DNA of 64,000 nt, taken from assembly GCF_027483985.1 (NCBI RefSeq), contig NZ_JAIXTJ010000042.1, positions 62,001 to 126,000 on the forward strand, read 5' to 3'. The notes under the pieces are model-generated. The model did no database searches. It saw only the letters and a program-made list of their open reading frames with translations, and was not told the origin of the DNA. Source of the stretch: Flavobacterium sp. (GTDB taxonomy: Bacteria > Bacteroidota > Bacteroidia > Flavobacteriales > Flavobacteriaceae). Numbering within the stretch: the stretch's first letter is position 1; every line of letters begins with the position of its first letter. Below are positions 17,653 through 27,421 of the stretch, one piece after another. A program made the translations under genes and the position numbers.

Positions 17653-20496
17653 TTATGGTGTAATTGTCCAAGAAGCAAAATATTGTTGACCAATTAAACC
17701 TGCTCCAAGAACTTGTTGGTATTCTTGACCACCAATATTTGAAGCACCAAGTTTGATAATAGATTTTAATTTTGGAATACTGTAATTGATTTGTGCATCA
17801 ATAACGGTTGCAGCATCAATCATCCCATCAGCAAATGTAGATTCCCATTTGTACTCATCATTCCATCTTGCACTTACATTGAAACCAAAGTTTTTGAACA
17901 ATTTATCATTACTGAAAGAACCTTTTACTCTGTGTTTAGGAGTATTGAAACCTGCTTCAAAACTTGGGTCTAAATTTTGATCAAAGTCAAACTGAGCATA
18001 GTTATAGTTTGCACTAACTTCAAAATTTCTTGGTAATTTATAAGATACTCCAGCACCAAAACCAATAGATTTAATTTCGATATTAGTGTTAGTATATAAT
18101 TGGAATGCTCTAGTATTACCTGTTCTAATTGCATCTACTGACTGAACTCCTGCGTTTGTTGGACCTGCAGCTAAATTAGGTGCATCTTGTGCTGTTCCGT
18201 AAGTTGGAGCAACAACAGTAATGTTTCCGATAAAGTCATTATAAATGTTATAGTAACCGTTTAAGTCGAAAGATAATTTTTCAACTTGACCTCTGTATCC
18301 TAATTCAAATGCTTTTACTGTTTCTGGTTTAACTAAACCTACATTTGTTCTTTTCAACAAACCTGCAGCTGCTACTGGGTTAGTTCCTGCTAGAGCAGCA
18401 AATTGTTGTACAGATGCAGCTGTATAAGAATTATAATAAGCGTTATTACCGTTTATTGTAGTAGTTGTACCTCCAACCACTAACTGCCCTAATGGAGAAG
18501 TTACTGGTAAAGTTTCAGAATATCTAATTAAGTTGTCTGGCGCTGAACCAAGTAAAACTGCGTTTCCAACGTTAAAACCGATGTACTGATCTTGTGTAGA
18601 TGGATTACGGAAACCTGTTTGGAAAGAACCTCTGAAAGTATGAGCTTTTCTCTCACCTGCAGAATAAACCGCTGAAATTCTCGGAGAGAAGTTTCCATCA
18701 AAGTTTTTAGCTTTATCGTAACGAACAGAACCTGTTAATTTCAATCTGTCATCCATTAATTTCTTTTGAATTTGAGTGTATGCACCATATTCATTATAAT
18801 TAATTTGACTTGTATAATCCGTGTAGATTCTTCCGAAAGAGTTTAATTCATATAATCTGAATGAACCTCCAACTTGGATTTCAGCAAACTTCACTACATC
18901 TTTAAAGTTATAATTTGCATCAGAATGATACATATATGAGTTGTCTACTAATTTAGAACCTGTTAATACATTAGGATCAGCGATTACTTTATTGAAAGCC
19001 GATTTAAAAGCATCAGAACCAGGAACTAATCTACCAGTATCAGCAACACCTCTAGCAAAAGCGTGTGCTTGAGTTGGTGTAGCTCCATTAATAAGTGTAG
19101 ATTGAATATAAGCACCAGCATATTCTCCAAACCATTGGTTGTCTGATTTCCATTGTCTGTTGATGTTTAAACCTGTAAACAACATATCGTATGAATTTCC
19201 ACCATCTTCTGTTGTGAAATAACCTCTTACGAAAAAGTTTTTACCTTTTAATTCTAATTTATGCTGTTGCATGAAGAAACCATTCAAATAATATCTGTTA
19301 GCACCTTGGTATACGGTGTTTCCAAAACCAAATTTACTTTGAAAGATAATTTCAGTATCATTAGCCCAAGGCTTGAAATGTAAAGAGAAGTCAATTTTAG
19401 CGTTTTGAACTTTGTTATCCGTCAAATCTACTTCATTGTATCCTGTTCTACTTACGTTATAGTTCGGCAAAACTGCTGCTTGAGCAGGAGAAATAGCACC
19501 TAAAGCAACTAAAGCATTTCCAACACTTCTAATGTTAGTAGTAGCCTCGTCACCATAAACGTTGATACCATTATAGTTGTGGAACGTTCTGTCTAGACCA
19601 ACATTATTTACTAAATCTTTATCTCTATAATCAGTAGCATACCAATCGGTACCATTCATAAAAGTAAAGTTAGCTTTAGCAGCAAAATGCTTTGTAAAAG
19701 CGTGCGCTACTCTAACACCATAATCATAATACAAGTTACTTCCAGCTGCATTTTGGTTAGTCATACCATATTTTGCATAAGCTGTTACTCCTTGTTTGTC
19801 AAAAGGACTTTGACTAGTCATGAATAAAATACCGTTAAAAGCATTCGCACCATATAATGCAGAAGATGCTCCAGGTAATAATTCAACACTTTGAACATCG
19901 ATTTCAGATATACCAATAAGGTTACCCAAAACGAAGTTTAATAATGGAGAAGAGTTGTCCATTCCGTCAACTAATTGCATAAATCTTGTGTTCGCAACCG
20001 TTGCAAAACCTCTTGTGTTGATGGATTTAAATGACATACTACTTGTATTCATTTGAACCTCTTTAAGGTTTTCAAGACCATCGTAAAACGTTGGAGATGC
20101 TGTTTTTTTAATGTCTCTAATGGTCATCCTTTCAATCGTAACCGGAGATTCTTTAATACGCTCTGGTGCTCTTGAAGCCGCCACAACGATTTCATCCAAT
20201 TGCGTGTCTTGGTTTTCTAATACCACATCAACTTTTTGGGAAGCTGAAGCAACCTCAACTTTTTGAGTTGCGAAACCGATACTTGAAATTTCAATTGAAA
20301 AAGGTGGTTTTTTGGTAACTTTGATAGTAAATTTACCATCACCATCTGTTACTGTTCCTGTTGACTCACCAACAACTTTGATGTTGGCTCCAGGAATTGG
20401 TCCGTTTTTACTGTCTTTTACCGAACCTGAAATTGTAGTTTGCGCAAACGAAATGCTACAAAAAAACAACGTCAAAATAAAATAATAAATCTTCAT
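17653..20496 (-). CDS. TonB-dependent outer-membrane receptor with carboxypeptidase-regulatory-like N-terminus
   Basis: Imports a ligand across the outer membrane with energy from TonB. The start is taken at the ATG at 20496, because MKIYYFILTLFFCSISFAQ is a clear signal peptide; the preceding 13 codons are not. Residues about 22-110 form the CarboxypepD_reg-like domain (ISGSVKDSKNGPIPGANIKV). The TonB box region follows (LDEIVVAASRAPE), then the plug (about 125-240, with SINTRGF and LPGASSALYGANAFNG), then a beta-barrel to residue 947. The C-terminus YFASWTITP is a normal barrel end. No clear SusC signature or SusD partner is present; the partner is the SGNH lipoprotein. The ligand is not predictable. 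Confidence 0.9.
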   Translation of the reverse strand: MKIYYFILTLFFCSISFAQTTISGSVKDSKNGPIPGANIKVVGESTGTVTDGDGKFTIKVTKKPPFSIEISSIGFATQKVEVASASQKVDVVLENQDTQLDEIVVAASRAPERIKESPVTIERMTIRDIKKTASPTFYDGLENLKEVQMNTSSMSFKSINTRGFATVANTRFMQLVDGMDNSSPLLNFVLGNLIGISEIDVQSVELLPGASSALYGANAFNGILFMTSQSPFDKQGVTAYAKYGMTNQNAAGSNLYYDYGVRVAHAFTKHFAAKANFTFMNGTDWYATDYRDKDLVNNVGLDRTFHNYNGINVYGDEATTNIRSVGNALVALGAISPAQAAVLPNYNVSRTGYNEVDLTDNKVQNAKIDFSLHFKPWANDTEIIFQSKFGFGNTVYQGANRYYLNGFFMQQHKLELKGKNFFVRGYFTTEDGGNSYDMLFTGLNINRQWKSDNQWFGEYAGAYIQSTLINGATPTQAHAFARGVADTGRLVPGSDAFKSAFNKVIADPNVLTGSKLVDNSYMYHSDANYNFKDVVKFAEIQVGGSFRLYELNSFGRIYTDYTSQINYNEYGAYTQIQKKLMDDRLKLTGSVRYDKAKNFDGNFSPRISAVYSAGERKAHTFRGSFQTGFRNPSTQDQYIGFNVGNAVLLGSAPDNLIRYSETLPVTSPLGQLVVGGTTTTINGNNAYYNSYTAASVQQFAALAGTNPVAAAGLLKRTNVGLVKPETVKAFELGYRGQVEKLSFDLNGYYNIYNDFIGNITVVAPTYGTAQDAPNLAAGPTNAGVQSVDAIRTGNTRAFQLYTNTNIEIKSIGFGAGVSYKLPRNFEVSANYNYAQFDFDQNLDPSFEAGFNTPKHRVKGSFSNDKLFKNFGFNVSARWNDEYKWESTFADGMIDAATVIDAQINYSIPKLKSIIKLGASNIGGQEYQQVLGAGLIGQQYFASWTITP

Positions 20497-20721
20497 TAGG
20501 TTTGATTTTTGTTGGTTTAAGTAGCCAAAATACAAATATTTTTTAGATTATTAAAAAAAGTACCTATTATTTTAAGAATTGTTATTTTTTTTGACTCATT
20601 TCGAATATTTCACAATTAAAAATCTTTAAGATTTTATTAACTATTTATGAATATTTCGAAAAAAATAGTATGCATACATAATAATTTTGCAACTATTTTA
20701 TAAATATAACAAAAATGTAAC

Positions 20722-20750
20722 AAAAAAAAGCGAGAAAAAATTTCTCGCTT
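20722..20750 (-). terminator. Terminator after glmS
   Basis: AAGCGAGAAA (20728-20737) pairs with TTTCTCGCTT (20741-20750), with a T-run on the minus strand. It sits 22 bp past the glmS stop. The rest of the gap to the TonB receptor start is AT-rich with no other feature seen. Confidence 0.88.
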
Positions 20751-20772
20751 CATTTATAAGAATATCGTTCAA

Positions 20773-22623
20773 TTATTCCACTGTAACCGATTTTGCAAGG
20801 TTTCGTGGTTGATCAACATTACAACCTCTTAATACCGCAATGTGATAAGATAAAAGTTGTAACGGAATTGTAGTTAATAATGGTGAAAGGGCATCAGACG
20901 TTTCAGGAATTTCAATAACGTGATCCGCAAGACCTTTTACTTGAACATCTCCTTTGGTTACTACGGCAATAATTTTACCACTTCTTGACTTAATTTCCTG
21001 TATATTACTTACCACTTTGTCATAATGACCTTGCTTAGGTGCAATAACAACTACAGGCATTTTTTCATCAATCAAGGCAATTGGACCATGCTTCATTTCT
21101 GCTGCAGGATAACCTTCAGCGTGGATATATGAAATTTCTTTTAATTTCAAAGCTCCTTCTAATGCTACTGGGAAATTATAGCCTCTTCCAAGGTATAAGC
21201 AATTAGGCGCGTCTTTATATATAGTTGCAATTTCTTTAGCAATATCATTTGTTGAATTTAATGCTTCTGCCACTTTTTCTGGAATCAGCTCAAGTTCTTG
21301 TAAATATCTATGGAAATCAGAATTAGACATCGTTCCTTTGGCTTTAGCAAGACGCAAAGCAATCATTGTTAAAACCGTGATTTGTGTAGTAAACGCTTTA
21401 GTAGATGCTACTCCGATTTCTGGTCCTGCATGGGTATAAGCACCCGCATGCGTTTCTCTAGAAATAGATGATCCAACGACATTACATACACCAAATACAA
21501 AAGCACCTTTTTCCTTAGCCAACTTTATAGCAGCAAGTGTATCGGCAGTTTCTCCTGATTGGGAAATCGCAATTACAACATCTTTACTTGTAATAATCGG
21601 ATTTCTATATCTAAATTCTGAAGCATATTCTACTTCAACTGGAATTCTTGCAAACTCTTCAATTACATATTCTGCTACTAAACCTGCGTGCCATGAAGTA
21701 CCACAAGCAATGATCAAAATTCTATCCGCTTGAAGAAATTTTTCAATATTATCTTCAACACCTGCCATTTGGATGATTCCACTATTAGCGTGTAATCTTC
21801 CTCTGTAAGTGTCTTTAATTACATTAGGCTGCTCATAAATTTCTTTTAGCATAAAGTGATCGTAACCACCTTTTTCTATTTGCTCCAGATTCATTTGCAA
21901 TTCTTGTACATAAGGATCAACTAATGAATCGTCTTTAATTTTTCTAATTTTTAAAGGTTTGTGCAAACGTACGATTGCCATTTCTTCGTCTTCCAAATAG
22001 ATAGCATTTGAAGTATATTCGATAAATGGTGAAGCATCAGATGCAATAAAAAACTCATCTTCTCCAACACCAATAGCCAAAGGACTTCCTAAACGCGCCA
22101 CCACAATTTCATCGGGTTTGTTCTTATCAAAAACACAAATCGCATAAGCACCTACCACTTGATTTAAAGCAATTTGAACAGCTTTACCAAGTTTTAAATT
22201 ATCTTTCTTTTGAACATCTTCAATCAAATTTACCAAAACTTCAGTATCCGTATCCGATTGAAAAGTATAGCCTCTTTTTATTAATTCCTTTTTTAATGGC
22301 TCATAATTTTCGATGATTCCATTGTGGATGATGGCTAAATTTCCAGAATTTGACAAATGTGGATGCGAGTTTACATCATTAGGAACTCCATGCGTTGCCC
22401 AACGTGTGTGACCCATACCAATCGATCCGTTTGTGGTTATATCTTTAGATGATTTTTCTTCTAAATCAGAAACTTTTCCTTTGGTTTTTGAAACTTTTAA
22501 ATCTGTTCCGTCAAAAAGCATTACACCAGCACTATCATAGCCACGGTATTCTAAACGCTTTAATCCTTTTATAACAATAGGATATGCCTCACGATATCCG
22601 ATATATCCAACAATTCCACACAT
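20773..22623 (-). CDS. glmS: Glutamine-fructose-6-phosphate aminotransferase (isomerizing)
   Basis: Makes glucosamine-6-phosphate from fructose-6-phosphate and glutamine, the entry to peptidoglycan and lipopolysaccharide amino sugars. The N-terminal Cys2 (MCGIVGYIG) is the glutaminase nucleophile after Met removal. MGHTRWATHG and HNGIIEN complete that domain. Two SIS domains follow (ACGTSWHAG, ISQSGETADT, STKAFTTQI), and the protein ends with NLAKSVTVE. At 616 residues it is full length. It is the last gene of a leftward operon, 19 bp after the DUF4270 gene. No glmS ribozyme is expected or seen. Confidence 0.97.
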   Translation of the reverse strand: MCGIVGYIGYREAYPIVIKGLKRLEYRGYDSAGVMLFDGTDLKVSKTKGKVSDLEEKSSKDITTNGSIGMGHTRWATHGVPNDVNSHPHLSNSGNLAIIHNGIIENYEPLKKELIKRGYTFQSDTDTEVLVNLIEDVQKKDNLKLGKAVQIALNQVVGAYAICVFDKNKPDEIVVARLGSPLAIGVGEDEFFIASDASPFIEYTSNAIYLEDEEMAIVRLHKPLKIRKIKDDSLVDPYVQELQMNLEQIEKGGYDHFMLKEIYEQPNVIKDTYRGRLHANSGIIQMAGVEDNIEKFLQADRILIIACGTSWHAGLVAEYVIEEFARIPVEVEYASEFRYRNPIITSKDVVIAISQSGETADTLAAIKLAKEKGAFVFGVCNVVGSSISRETHAGAYTHAGPEIGVASTKAFTTQITVLTMIALRLAKAKGTMSNSDFHRYLQELELIPEKVAEALNSTNDIAKEIATIYKDAPNCLYLGRGYNFPVALEGALKLKEISYIHAEGYPAAEMKHGPIALIDEKMPVVVIAPKQGHYDKVVSNIQEIKSRSGKIIAVVTKGDVQVKGLADHVIEIPETSDALSPLLTTIPLQLLSYHIAVLRGCNVDQPRNLAKSVTVE

Positions 22624-22642
22624 ATTATTATAGTTTATTTAG

Positions 22643-24259
22643 TTAGTCAGGTTTGGTGTAAAAAACTTCTAATTTTAATCTTTGTGCAGCAGGCACACTC
22701 GGATTAGATCCAAATAATTTAGTACCTAATGGATTTACAATCGACATAGCAGGCACAAATTTAGTAGTAACATCAGCATTTGTAAATGGTGAAAGCAAAT
22801 TCACATTTAAAGGATTGGTTATCGCCTCAGTAACTACTAATCCAAGCTTTACATTGGTTGAATCTCTTAAAATTAGATTTCTTACGTGGTTAGTAATTTT
22901 AATTTTATAAGTTGTACCTCGCTTACTTGCATCTTTTTTAATTATTCCGCCGTGGATAAACTTGTTGTATTTAGGCGAAGTACTAGAGGTTAAATCCGCA
23001 AAATAATCAATTAAAGGTCGCTTGTTATTTAAATCATATAAATAAATACGATTCGGCTCTGGTGAACTGCCCATCGCGTTTTTGTCAATTGTGAATGTTA
23101 AATTAGCTTCATTTACAAGCCAATTATTATTTTTAATCTGCTGTAATTTATTGGCACCTGCTGCACCAGGAAACAAATCAATTACTGCCATTGAACCGCC
23201 CATTCCGTTTAAATAAAGTGTATTGTCTCCAACGATTGTATTCGGAGATGTTACTGGATTTGTCCAATCGCTTTCAATTAAATTCACACTGTGTCCGCCT
23301 AATTTAATGTCTAATGTTCTTCTGATTAAAGTCGTGCTTGTCTCAGAAGAATTATCTCTGTAAGCGATTCTTATATAACCGTTTGCAAAGTTTAATTTGG
23401 CTAAAGTTCCTTCATTGGGTGAGGTAGATGCATTATCAACCTTAAAATACAAACCTCTGAAATAATCTTCAAAAATATTGTTATTAAACAAAACATTGGC
23501 AGGCGCATTGAATATTTTTTGTCTAAAATAGGCCTTATTCAAACTTAGTAACATTCCTGGAGCCAAACGTTCTTTAACGGCAACATTAGGTGTTCCTATG
23601 TTTTTATATATTTTTATTTGTTTATTGCTAAATACAAATTTACTGTTTTGAGAATTATCGGTAACGGTACTGTCTTGTGCATTTCTATTATCAGTGTTTA
23701 ACAATGTTAACGCTGAAGGATTTGGAAAAAATTCATTTTCTTGGTTGTTATAATAATATTGCGGTTGTTGAAAACCTGTAGCAGGATCGTTATCTCTCAA
23801 GAAATAGTTTGACTCATATACCTTTAAATCAATTTCTTTATCTCCAAAAATAGAATCTTTACTCAATTCATAAGTCGAATCGCCAGAAGTTGCATCGGTA
23901 CTTTTAATAGAGCTAAAGTAAGGCACATAAAGATATACTGAGTCGATAATAATGTTAGAAGCTGGTCTGTAAAATTTAGGACTTGAAGTAACCAATTGCA
24001 CTTGCGTTACAAAACTTGCTTTGGTTTTACCAAAAGCATCATTTTTATAAAACCCTAACGAATTGATAGGTAAATCACTGGTTCTATAAACACCAATATT
24101 TTGGTTGTAAGCCACAACATCAACATCTTCTTTGTTTAAATTGTAGTTATCTTCACCTACTATTTCTGAACCAAGTTCGTTAAAATCTTTATCACATGAT
24201 GCGAAAAAAACAAGGGTTACAAGGATAGCGAATGATTTGAGAAAAAAATTAAATTTCAT
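22643..24259 (-). CDS. DUF4270 family lipoprotein
   Basis: A 538-residue predicted lipoprotein. The signal peptide ends FFASC with Cys22, then DKDFNELGSEIVGEDNY, the usual N-terminal text of DUF4270 proteins of Bacteroidota. The rest is beta-rich, with IIIDSVYLYVPYFS and repeated strands. The function is unknown; surface or periplasmic location is inferred from the lipobox. It lies 15 bp after the glycogen-synthase-like gene and 19 bp before glmS, an arrangement that suggests one transcript. That hints at a cell-envelope or sugar link without proving it. Confidence 0.85.
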   Translation of the reverse strand: MKFNFFLKSFAILVTLVFFASCDKDFNELGSEIVGEDNYNLNKEDVDVVAYNQNIGVYRTSDLPINSLGFYKNDAFGKTKASFVTQVQLVTSSPKFYRPASNIIIDSVYLYVPYFSSIKSTDATSGDSTYELSKDSIFGDKEIDLKVYESNYFLRDNDPATGFQQPQYYYNNQENEFFPNPSALTLLNTDNRNAQDSTVTDNSQNSKFVFSNKQIKIYKNIGTPNVAVKERLAPGMLLSLNKAYFRQKIFNAPANVLFNNNIFEDYFRGLYFKVDNASTSPNEGTLAKLNFANGYIRIAYRDNSSETSTTLIRRTLDIKLGGHSVNLIESDWTNPVTSPNTIVGDNTLYLNGMGGSMAVIDLFPGAAGANKLQQIKNNNWLVNEANLTFTIDKNAMGSSPEPNRIYLYDLNNKRPLIDYFADLTSSTSPKYNKFIHGGIIKKDASKRGTTYKIKITNHVRNLILRDSTNVKLGLVVTEAITNPLNVNLLSPFTNADVTTKFVPAMSIVNPLGTKLFGSNPSVPAAQRLKLEVFYTKPD

Positions 24260-24274
24260 GTTTTGTAAATTATA

Positions 24275-25078
24275 TTATAACATCTTTTTGTAAAAAGAAG
24301 TGTATGCGTCAGCAAAGGCTTCTTTGGGAGCGAAAGGTAAAAAAGGTTTGCCTGAAGATTCTATAAATTTTGTTAAACTTGGCGAAAGATTTTCAGAAGC
24401 AATAATCACTGCATCAGAGTGCAAGATGGATGCTTTTATTAAATTTTCATAATTAGGAAGTTCCAAATCGGCAATAGCGTCATCAGGAACACCATCAAAT
24501 TTAATTTTGTTAATCATTTCAACATCCAAACTACCGTCGAAAGATTGGCTGTACACCGAACTTACAATTTTAGTTTCAGAAAACAACGCCTCATCTTTAT
24601 AAAAATGTTTCATATAAACTGGAAGCATTGACGCCATCCAACCGTGCACATGAATAATATCAGGAACCCAATTTAATTTCTTAACCGTTTCTACAACACC
24701 TTTGGCAAAGAAAATTGCACGCTCATCATTATCTGGATACAACACACCATCTTCATCGGAAAAGGTTGCTTTTCTTTTGAAATATTCATCGTTGTCGATA
24801 AAATAAACTTGAATTCTTTCTTTAGGTATTGAAGCTACTTTAATAATTAAAGGCATATCAACATCGTTTACGACAAGATTCATCCCAGAAAGACGAATTA
24901 CTTCATGCAATTGATGTCTTCTTTCATTAATATTTCCATATCGAGGCATGAAAATTCTGATTTGTCCGCCTTGATCATTAATCATTTTTGGCACGTCATA
25001 TGACATTAGAGAAACTTCATTCTCTGCTAAATAAGGCACCACTTCAGATGATACATATAATATCCTCTTATCTTCCAT
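24275..25078 (-). CDS. Glycogen/starch synthase-like protein, N-terminal GT5 domain only
   Basis: A 267-residue protein from the ATG at 25078 (MEDKRILYVSSEVVPYLAE); a longer frame adds 12 residues with no conservation evident. It matches the N-terminal Rossmann domain of GT5 glycogen synthases: SEVVPY near the start, then GGQIRIFMPRYG, YFIDNDEYFKR, DIIHVHGWMASMLPVYM. The C-terminal ADP-glucose-binding half of a true GlgA (about 480 residues) is absent. The lysine-glycine ADP-glucose motif KTGGL is replaced by a SLMSYDVPKM stretch. A full glycosyltransferase reaction is therefore doubtful. It is the first gene of the operon with DUF4270 and glmS, and lies divergent to panC. Confidence 0.8.
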   Translation of the reverse strand: MEDKRILYVSSEVVPYLAENEVSLMSYDVPKMINDQGGQIRIFMPRYGNINERRHQLHEVIRLSGMNLVVNDVDMPLIIKVASIPKERIQVYFIDNDEYFKRKATFSDEDGVLYPDNDERAIFFAKGVVETVKKLNWVPDIIHVHGWMASMLPVYMKHFYKDEALFSETKIVSSVYSQSFDGSLDVEMINKIKFDGVPDDAIADLELPNYENLIKASILHSDAVIIASENLSPSLTKFIESSGKPFLPFAPKEAFADAYTSFYKKML

Positions 25079-25115
25079 TATGTTATGTATGTATTTATTG
25101 GCAATAAAAAACATG

Positions 25116-25123
25116 CAAAATTA
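25116..25123 (-). promoter_or_regulatory. -7 promoter box of the glycogen-synthase-like/DUF4270/glmS operon
   Basis: TAATTTTG on the minus strand, 38 bp before the start codon, fits TAnnTTTG; a well-spaced TTG is not clear. On the plus strand TAAGTTTG at 25155-25162 is a matching candidate for panC, 24 bp before its ATG. Confidence 0.5.
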
Positions 25124-25185
25124 CAAAAATTTATGCAGATAATTACTAAAGTAGTAAGTTTGTACCCTATTTAATAAAAAAGCCC

Positions 25186-26034
25186 ATGCCTATTTTCTCT
25201 AAAAAGATAGAATTATCTAATTACATTACTGATAATAACCTTGATAAAACAACTATCGGTTTTGTTCCAACAATGGGCGCATTGCACGCTGGACATCTTT
25301 CTTTGTTAAAACAATCTATTGAAAATAATGCAATAACTGTTATTAGTATTTTTGTAAATCCGACCCAATTTAACAACCCCGAAGATTTAAAAAAATATCC
25401 AAGAACGCTAGATAATGACGTCGAAAAAATTAAAAGTGTTTCTAATGAAATACTAATTTACGCGCCATCGGTAGAAGATATTTATGAAGGGAATACTATT
25501 TCACAACAGTATAACTTTGACGGCATAGAACATCAAATGGAAGGCAAATTTAGACCAGGCCATTTTGATGGAGTAGGTACTGTGGTTAAACGTCTTTTTG
25601 AAATTGTAAAACCAACCAATGCTTATTTTGGTGAAAAAGATTTTCAACAACTACAAATTGTAAAAAAACTGGTTGAAAAAGAAAAACTAGCTGTAAACAT
25701 CATAGGTTGTCCGATTTTTAGAGAAGATAATGGACTCGCTATGAGTTCAAGAAACGAACGTCTCACCGAAAACGAGAAAAAGGAAGCCGCTATCATCTAC
25801 AAAACACTAACCGAAGCTAAAAAACTTTTTGGCACGAAATCTGCTAAAGAGGTAACGGATTATGTTTCAAAAATATTTTTAAATCATCCAATATTTGAAT
25901 TAGAATATTTTGAAATTGCGGATGAAACCAAGCTGTTGCCTTGTAAAAGAAAAGATAAAAGTAAACAATACAGGGCATTTATTGCAGTTTTTGTCAACAA
26001 AATCAGATTGATTGATACTATTTCACTAAATTAA
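25186..26034 (+). CDS. panC: Pantoate-beta-alanine ligase
   Basis: Joins pantoate and beta-alanine with ATP to form pantothenate, the precursor of coenzyme A. The 282-residue protein has the nucleotidylyltransferase signature PTMGALHAGHLSL, then FVNPTQFNNPEDL, GKFRPGHFDGVGTVV, FGEKDFQQL, and AMSSRNERL. It heads a rightward gene string and is followed after 14 bp by panD, so two steps of pantothenate synthesis are co-transcribed. Confidence 0.97.
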   Translation: MPIFSKKIELSNYITDNNLDKTTIGFVPTMGALHAGHLSLLKQSIENNAITVISIFVNPTQFNNPEDLKKYPRTLDNDVEKIKSVSNEILIYAPSVEDIYEGNTISQQYNFDGIEHQMEGKFRPGHFDGVGTVVKRLFEIVKPTNAYFGEKDFQQLQIVKKLVEKEKLAVNIIGCPIFREDNGLAMSSRNERLTENEKKEAAIIYKTLTEAKKLFGTKSAKEVTDYVSKIFLNHPIFELEYFEIADETKLLPCKRKDKSKQYRAFIAVFVNKIRLIDTISLN

Positions 26035-26048
26035 TTTAACTTTGCACC

Positions 26049-26399
26049 ATGCAAATTCAAGTTGTAAAATCAAAAATTCATCGCGTTAAAGTAACTGGCG
26101 CAGATTTAAATTACATTGGCAGCATCACCATTGATGAGGCCTTAATGGATGCCTCAAACTTAATTGAAGGCGAAAAAGTTGCTATTGTAAACATCAATAA
26201 TGGTGAGCGTTTTGAAACGTATGCCATAAAAGGTGCAAGAAATTCGGGCGAAATTACGCTTAATGGTCCTGCGGCAAGAAAAGTACATGCTGGTGATATC
26301 ATCATCATTATTTCTTATGCTACGCTAGATTTTGAAGAAGCAAAGTCGTTCAAACCTTGGCTTGTTTTCCCTAACGAAAACGACAACTCTCTCAAATAA
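26049..26399 (+). CDS. panD: Aspartate 1-decarboxylase
   Basis: Makes beta-alanine from aspartate with a pyruvoyl cofactor formed by self-cleavage. In the 116-residue proenzyme the cleavage site is Gly24-Ser25 in [10 protein letters not shown]. The Tyr and Arg of the active site are in [11 protein letters not shown], and [21 protein letters not shown] is typical. It is directly downstream of panC and supplies that enzyme's second substrate. Confidence 0.97.
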   Translation: MQIQVVKSKIHRVKVTGADLNYIGSITIDEALMDASNLIEGEKVAIVNINNGERFETYAIKGARNSGEITLNGPAARKVHAGDIIIIISYATLDFEEAKSFKPWLVFPNENDNSLK

Positions 26400-26404
26400 T
26401 ATTG

Positions 26405-27364
26405 GTGAAAAAAATAATCAGTAAATGGTTGTCAATCATTGTTCCGTTCCTTCTTGGAATTGGAATCATTGTATACCAATACAATTCTTTTACTGACCAA
26501 CAAATTACAGAAATAAAAAGCTACTTTAAGAATGCCGACTATTTCTATATCTTTTTGTCGCTAGTTATTGCACTGTTCGGCTTTTGGTCAAGAGCGTACC
26601 GATGGAAATTTTCTCTAGAACATTTGGGTTATCAAACGCATATTCATAACAATGTAATGGCTGTTTGTATTGCTTATTTAATGAATTTAACCGTTCCAAG
26701 ATCAGGTGAAGTCTCTAGAGCATTAGTACTAAAAAAATACGAAAATATACCGTTTGACAAAGCTTTTGGAACCATCGTGGCCGAACGTGTAGTTGATTTA
26801 TTAATCTTTTTCTTGTTCGTGATTATCGGATTTATTTTTCAATTTAATGTATTGAAAGATTACGTTTTAGAGAAAATACCAATCGAAAAACTCCTATTAC
26901 TTTTTGCCATCGGTACTATCGGTTTTGTAGTAATACTTATAATCTGGTTCTACTCCAATTGGAAAATTGTAAACAAACTAAAAGAAAAATTTTCAGGACT
27001 TATTGAAGGCATGACAAGCATCCTAAAAATGAAAAACAAATGGGCTTTCTTGTTCCATTCATTTTTCATTTGGTTCACTTATATTTTAATGTTTTATGTA
27101 ACCATTTTTGCCTTAAAAGAAACGAGTGACATTAGTTTTGGAGCCGTTGTCATTGCTTTTATCTTTTTAAGTCTCGCTATCGGATTTACTAATAACGGAT
27201 TTGGTGTTTATCCTTTAATTGTAGCCGAAATTTTTCTTCTTTATGGCGTTTCTAAAACCGCTGGAACAGCCTTCGGATGGTTGGCTTGGACTTCACAAAC
27301 ATTGTTAATGATTGTCCTTGGTGGTTTATCATTTTTATTCCTTCCGATTCTAAATAGAAAATAA
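26405..27364 (+). CDS. Flippase-like membrane protein (lysylphosphatidylglycerol synthase TM-region family)
   Basis: A 319-residue integral membrane protein with about eight helices. Family signs are FWSRAYRWKFSLEHLG, the NLTVPRSGEVSRALVL segment, and AERVVDLLIFF. It belongs with the UPF0104/LPG-synthase transmembrane region, whose members are proposed to move lipids or lipid-linked sugars across membranes. It lacks the cytoplasmic aminoacyl-transferase half of MprF, so it cannot make lysyl-PG alone. The start is GTG at 26405, five bases after the panD stop, with a TTG one codon upstream as alternative. Tight spacing suggests it is co-transcribed with panCD. The substrate is unknown. Confidence 0.8.
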   Translation: MKKIISKWLSIIVPFLLGIGIIVYQYNSFTDQQITEIKSYFKNADYFYIFLSLVIALFGFWSRAYRWKFSLEHLGYQTHIHNNVMAVCIAYLMNLTVPRSGEVSRALVLKKYENIPFDKAFGTIVAERVVDLLIFFLFVIIGFIFQFNVLKDYVLEKIPIEKLLLLFAIGTIGFVVILIIWFYSNWKIVNKLKEKFSGLIEGMTSILKMKNKWAFLFHSFFIWFTYILMFYVTIFALKETSDISFGAVVIAFIFLSLAIGFTNNGFGVYPLIVAEIFLLYGVSKTAGTAFGWLAWTSQTLLMIVLGGLSFLFLPILNRK

Positions 27365-27421
27365 TTTAGTATCTTGCTTGTTTTTACACTTTCTATTAAG
27401 TCAACAAACAACCACTAGATC

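Noticed and set aside
17653..20496. A SusC/SusD polysaccharide-uptake pair
   Set aside because: The receptor lacks clear SusC signatures, and the partner is an SGNH hydrolase with no SusD-like helical repeats. No glycoside hydrolases are adjacent.
24275..25078. Complete glycogen synthase GlgA
   Set aside because: Only about half the length is present, the ADP-glucose motif is missing, and the sequence downstream is the DUF4270 gene, not a second half.
26405..27364. MprF lysylphosphatidylglycerol synthase
   Set aside because: Only the membrane region is present; there is no aminoacyl-transferase domain.
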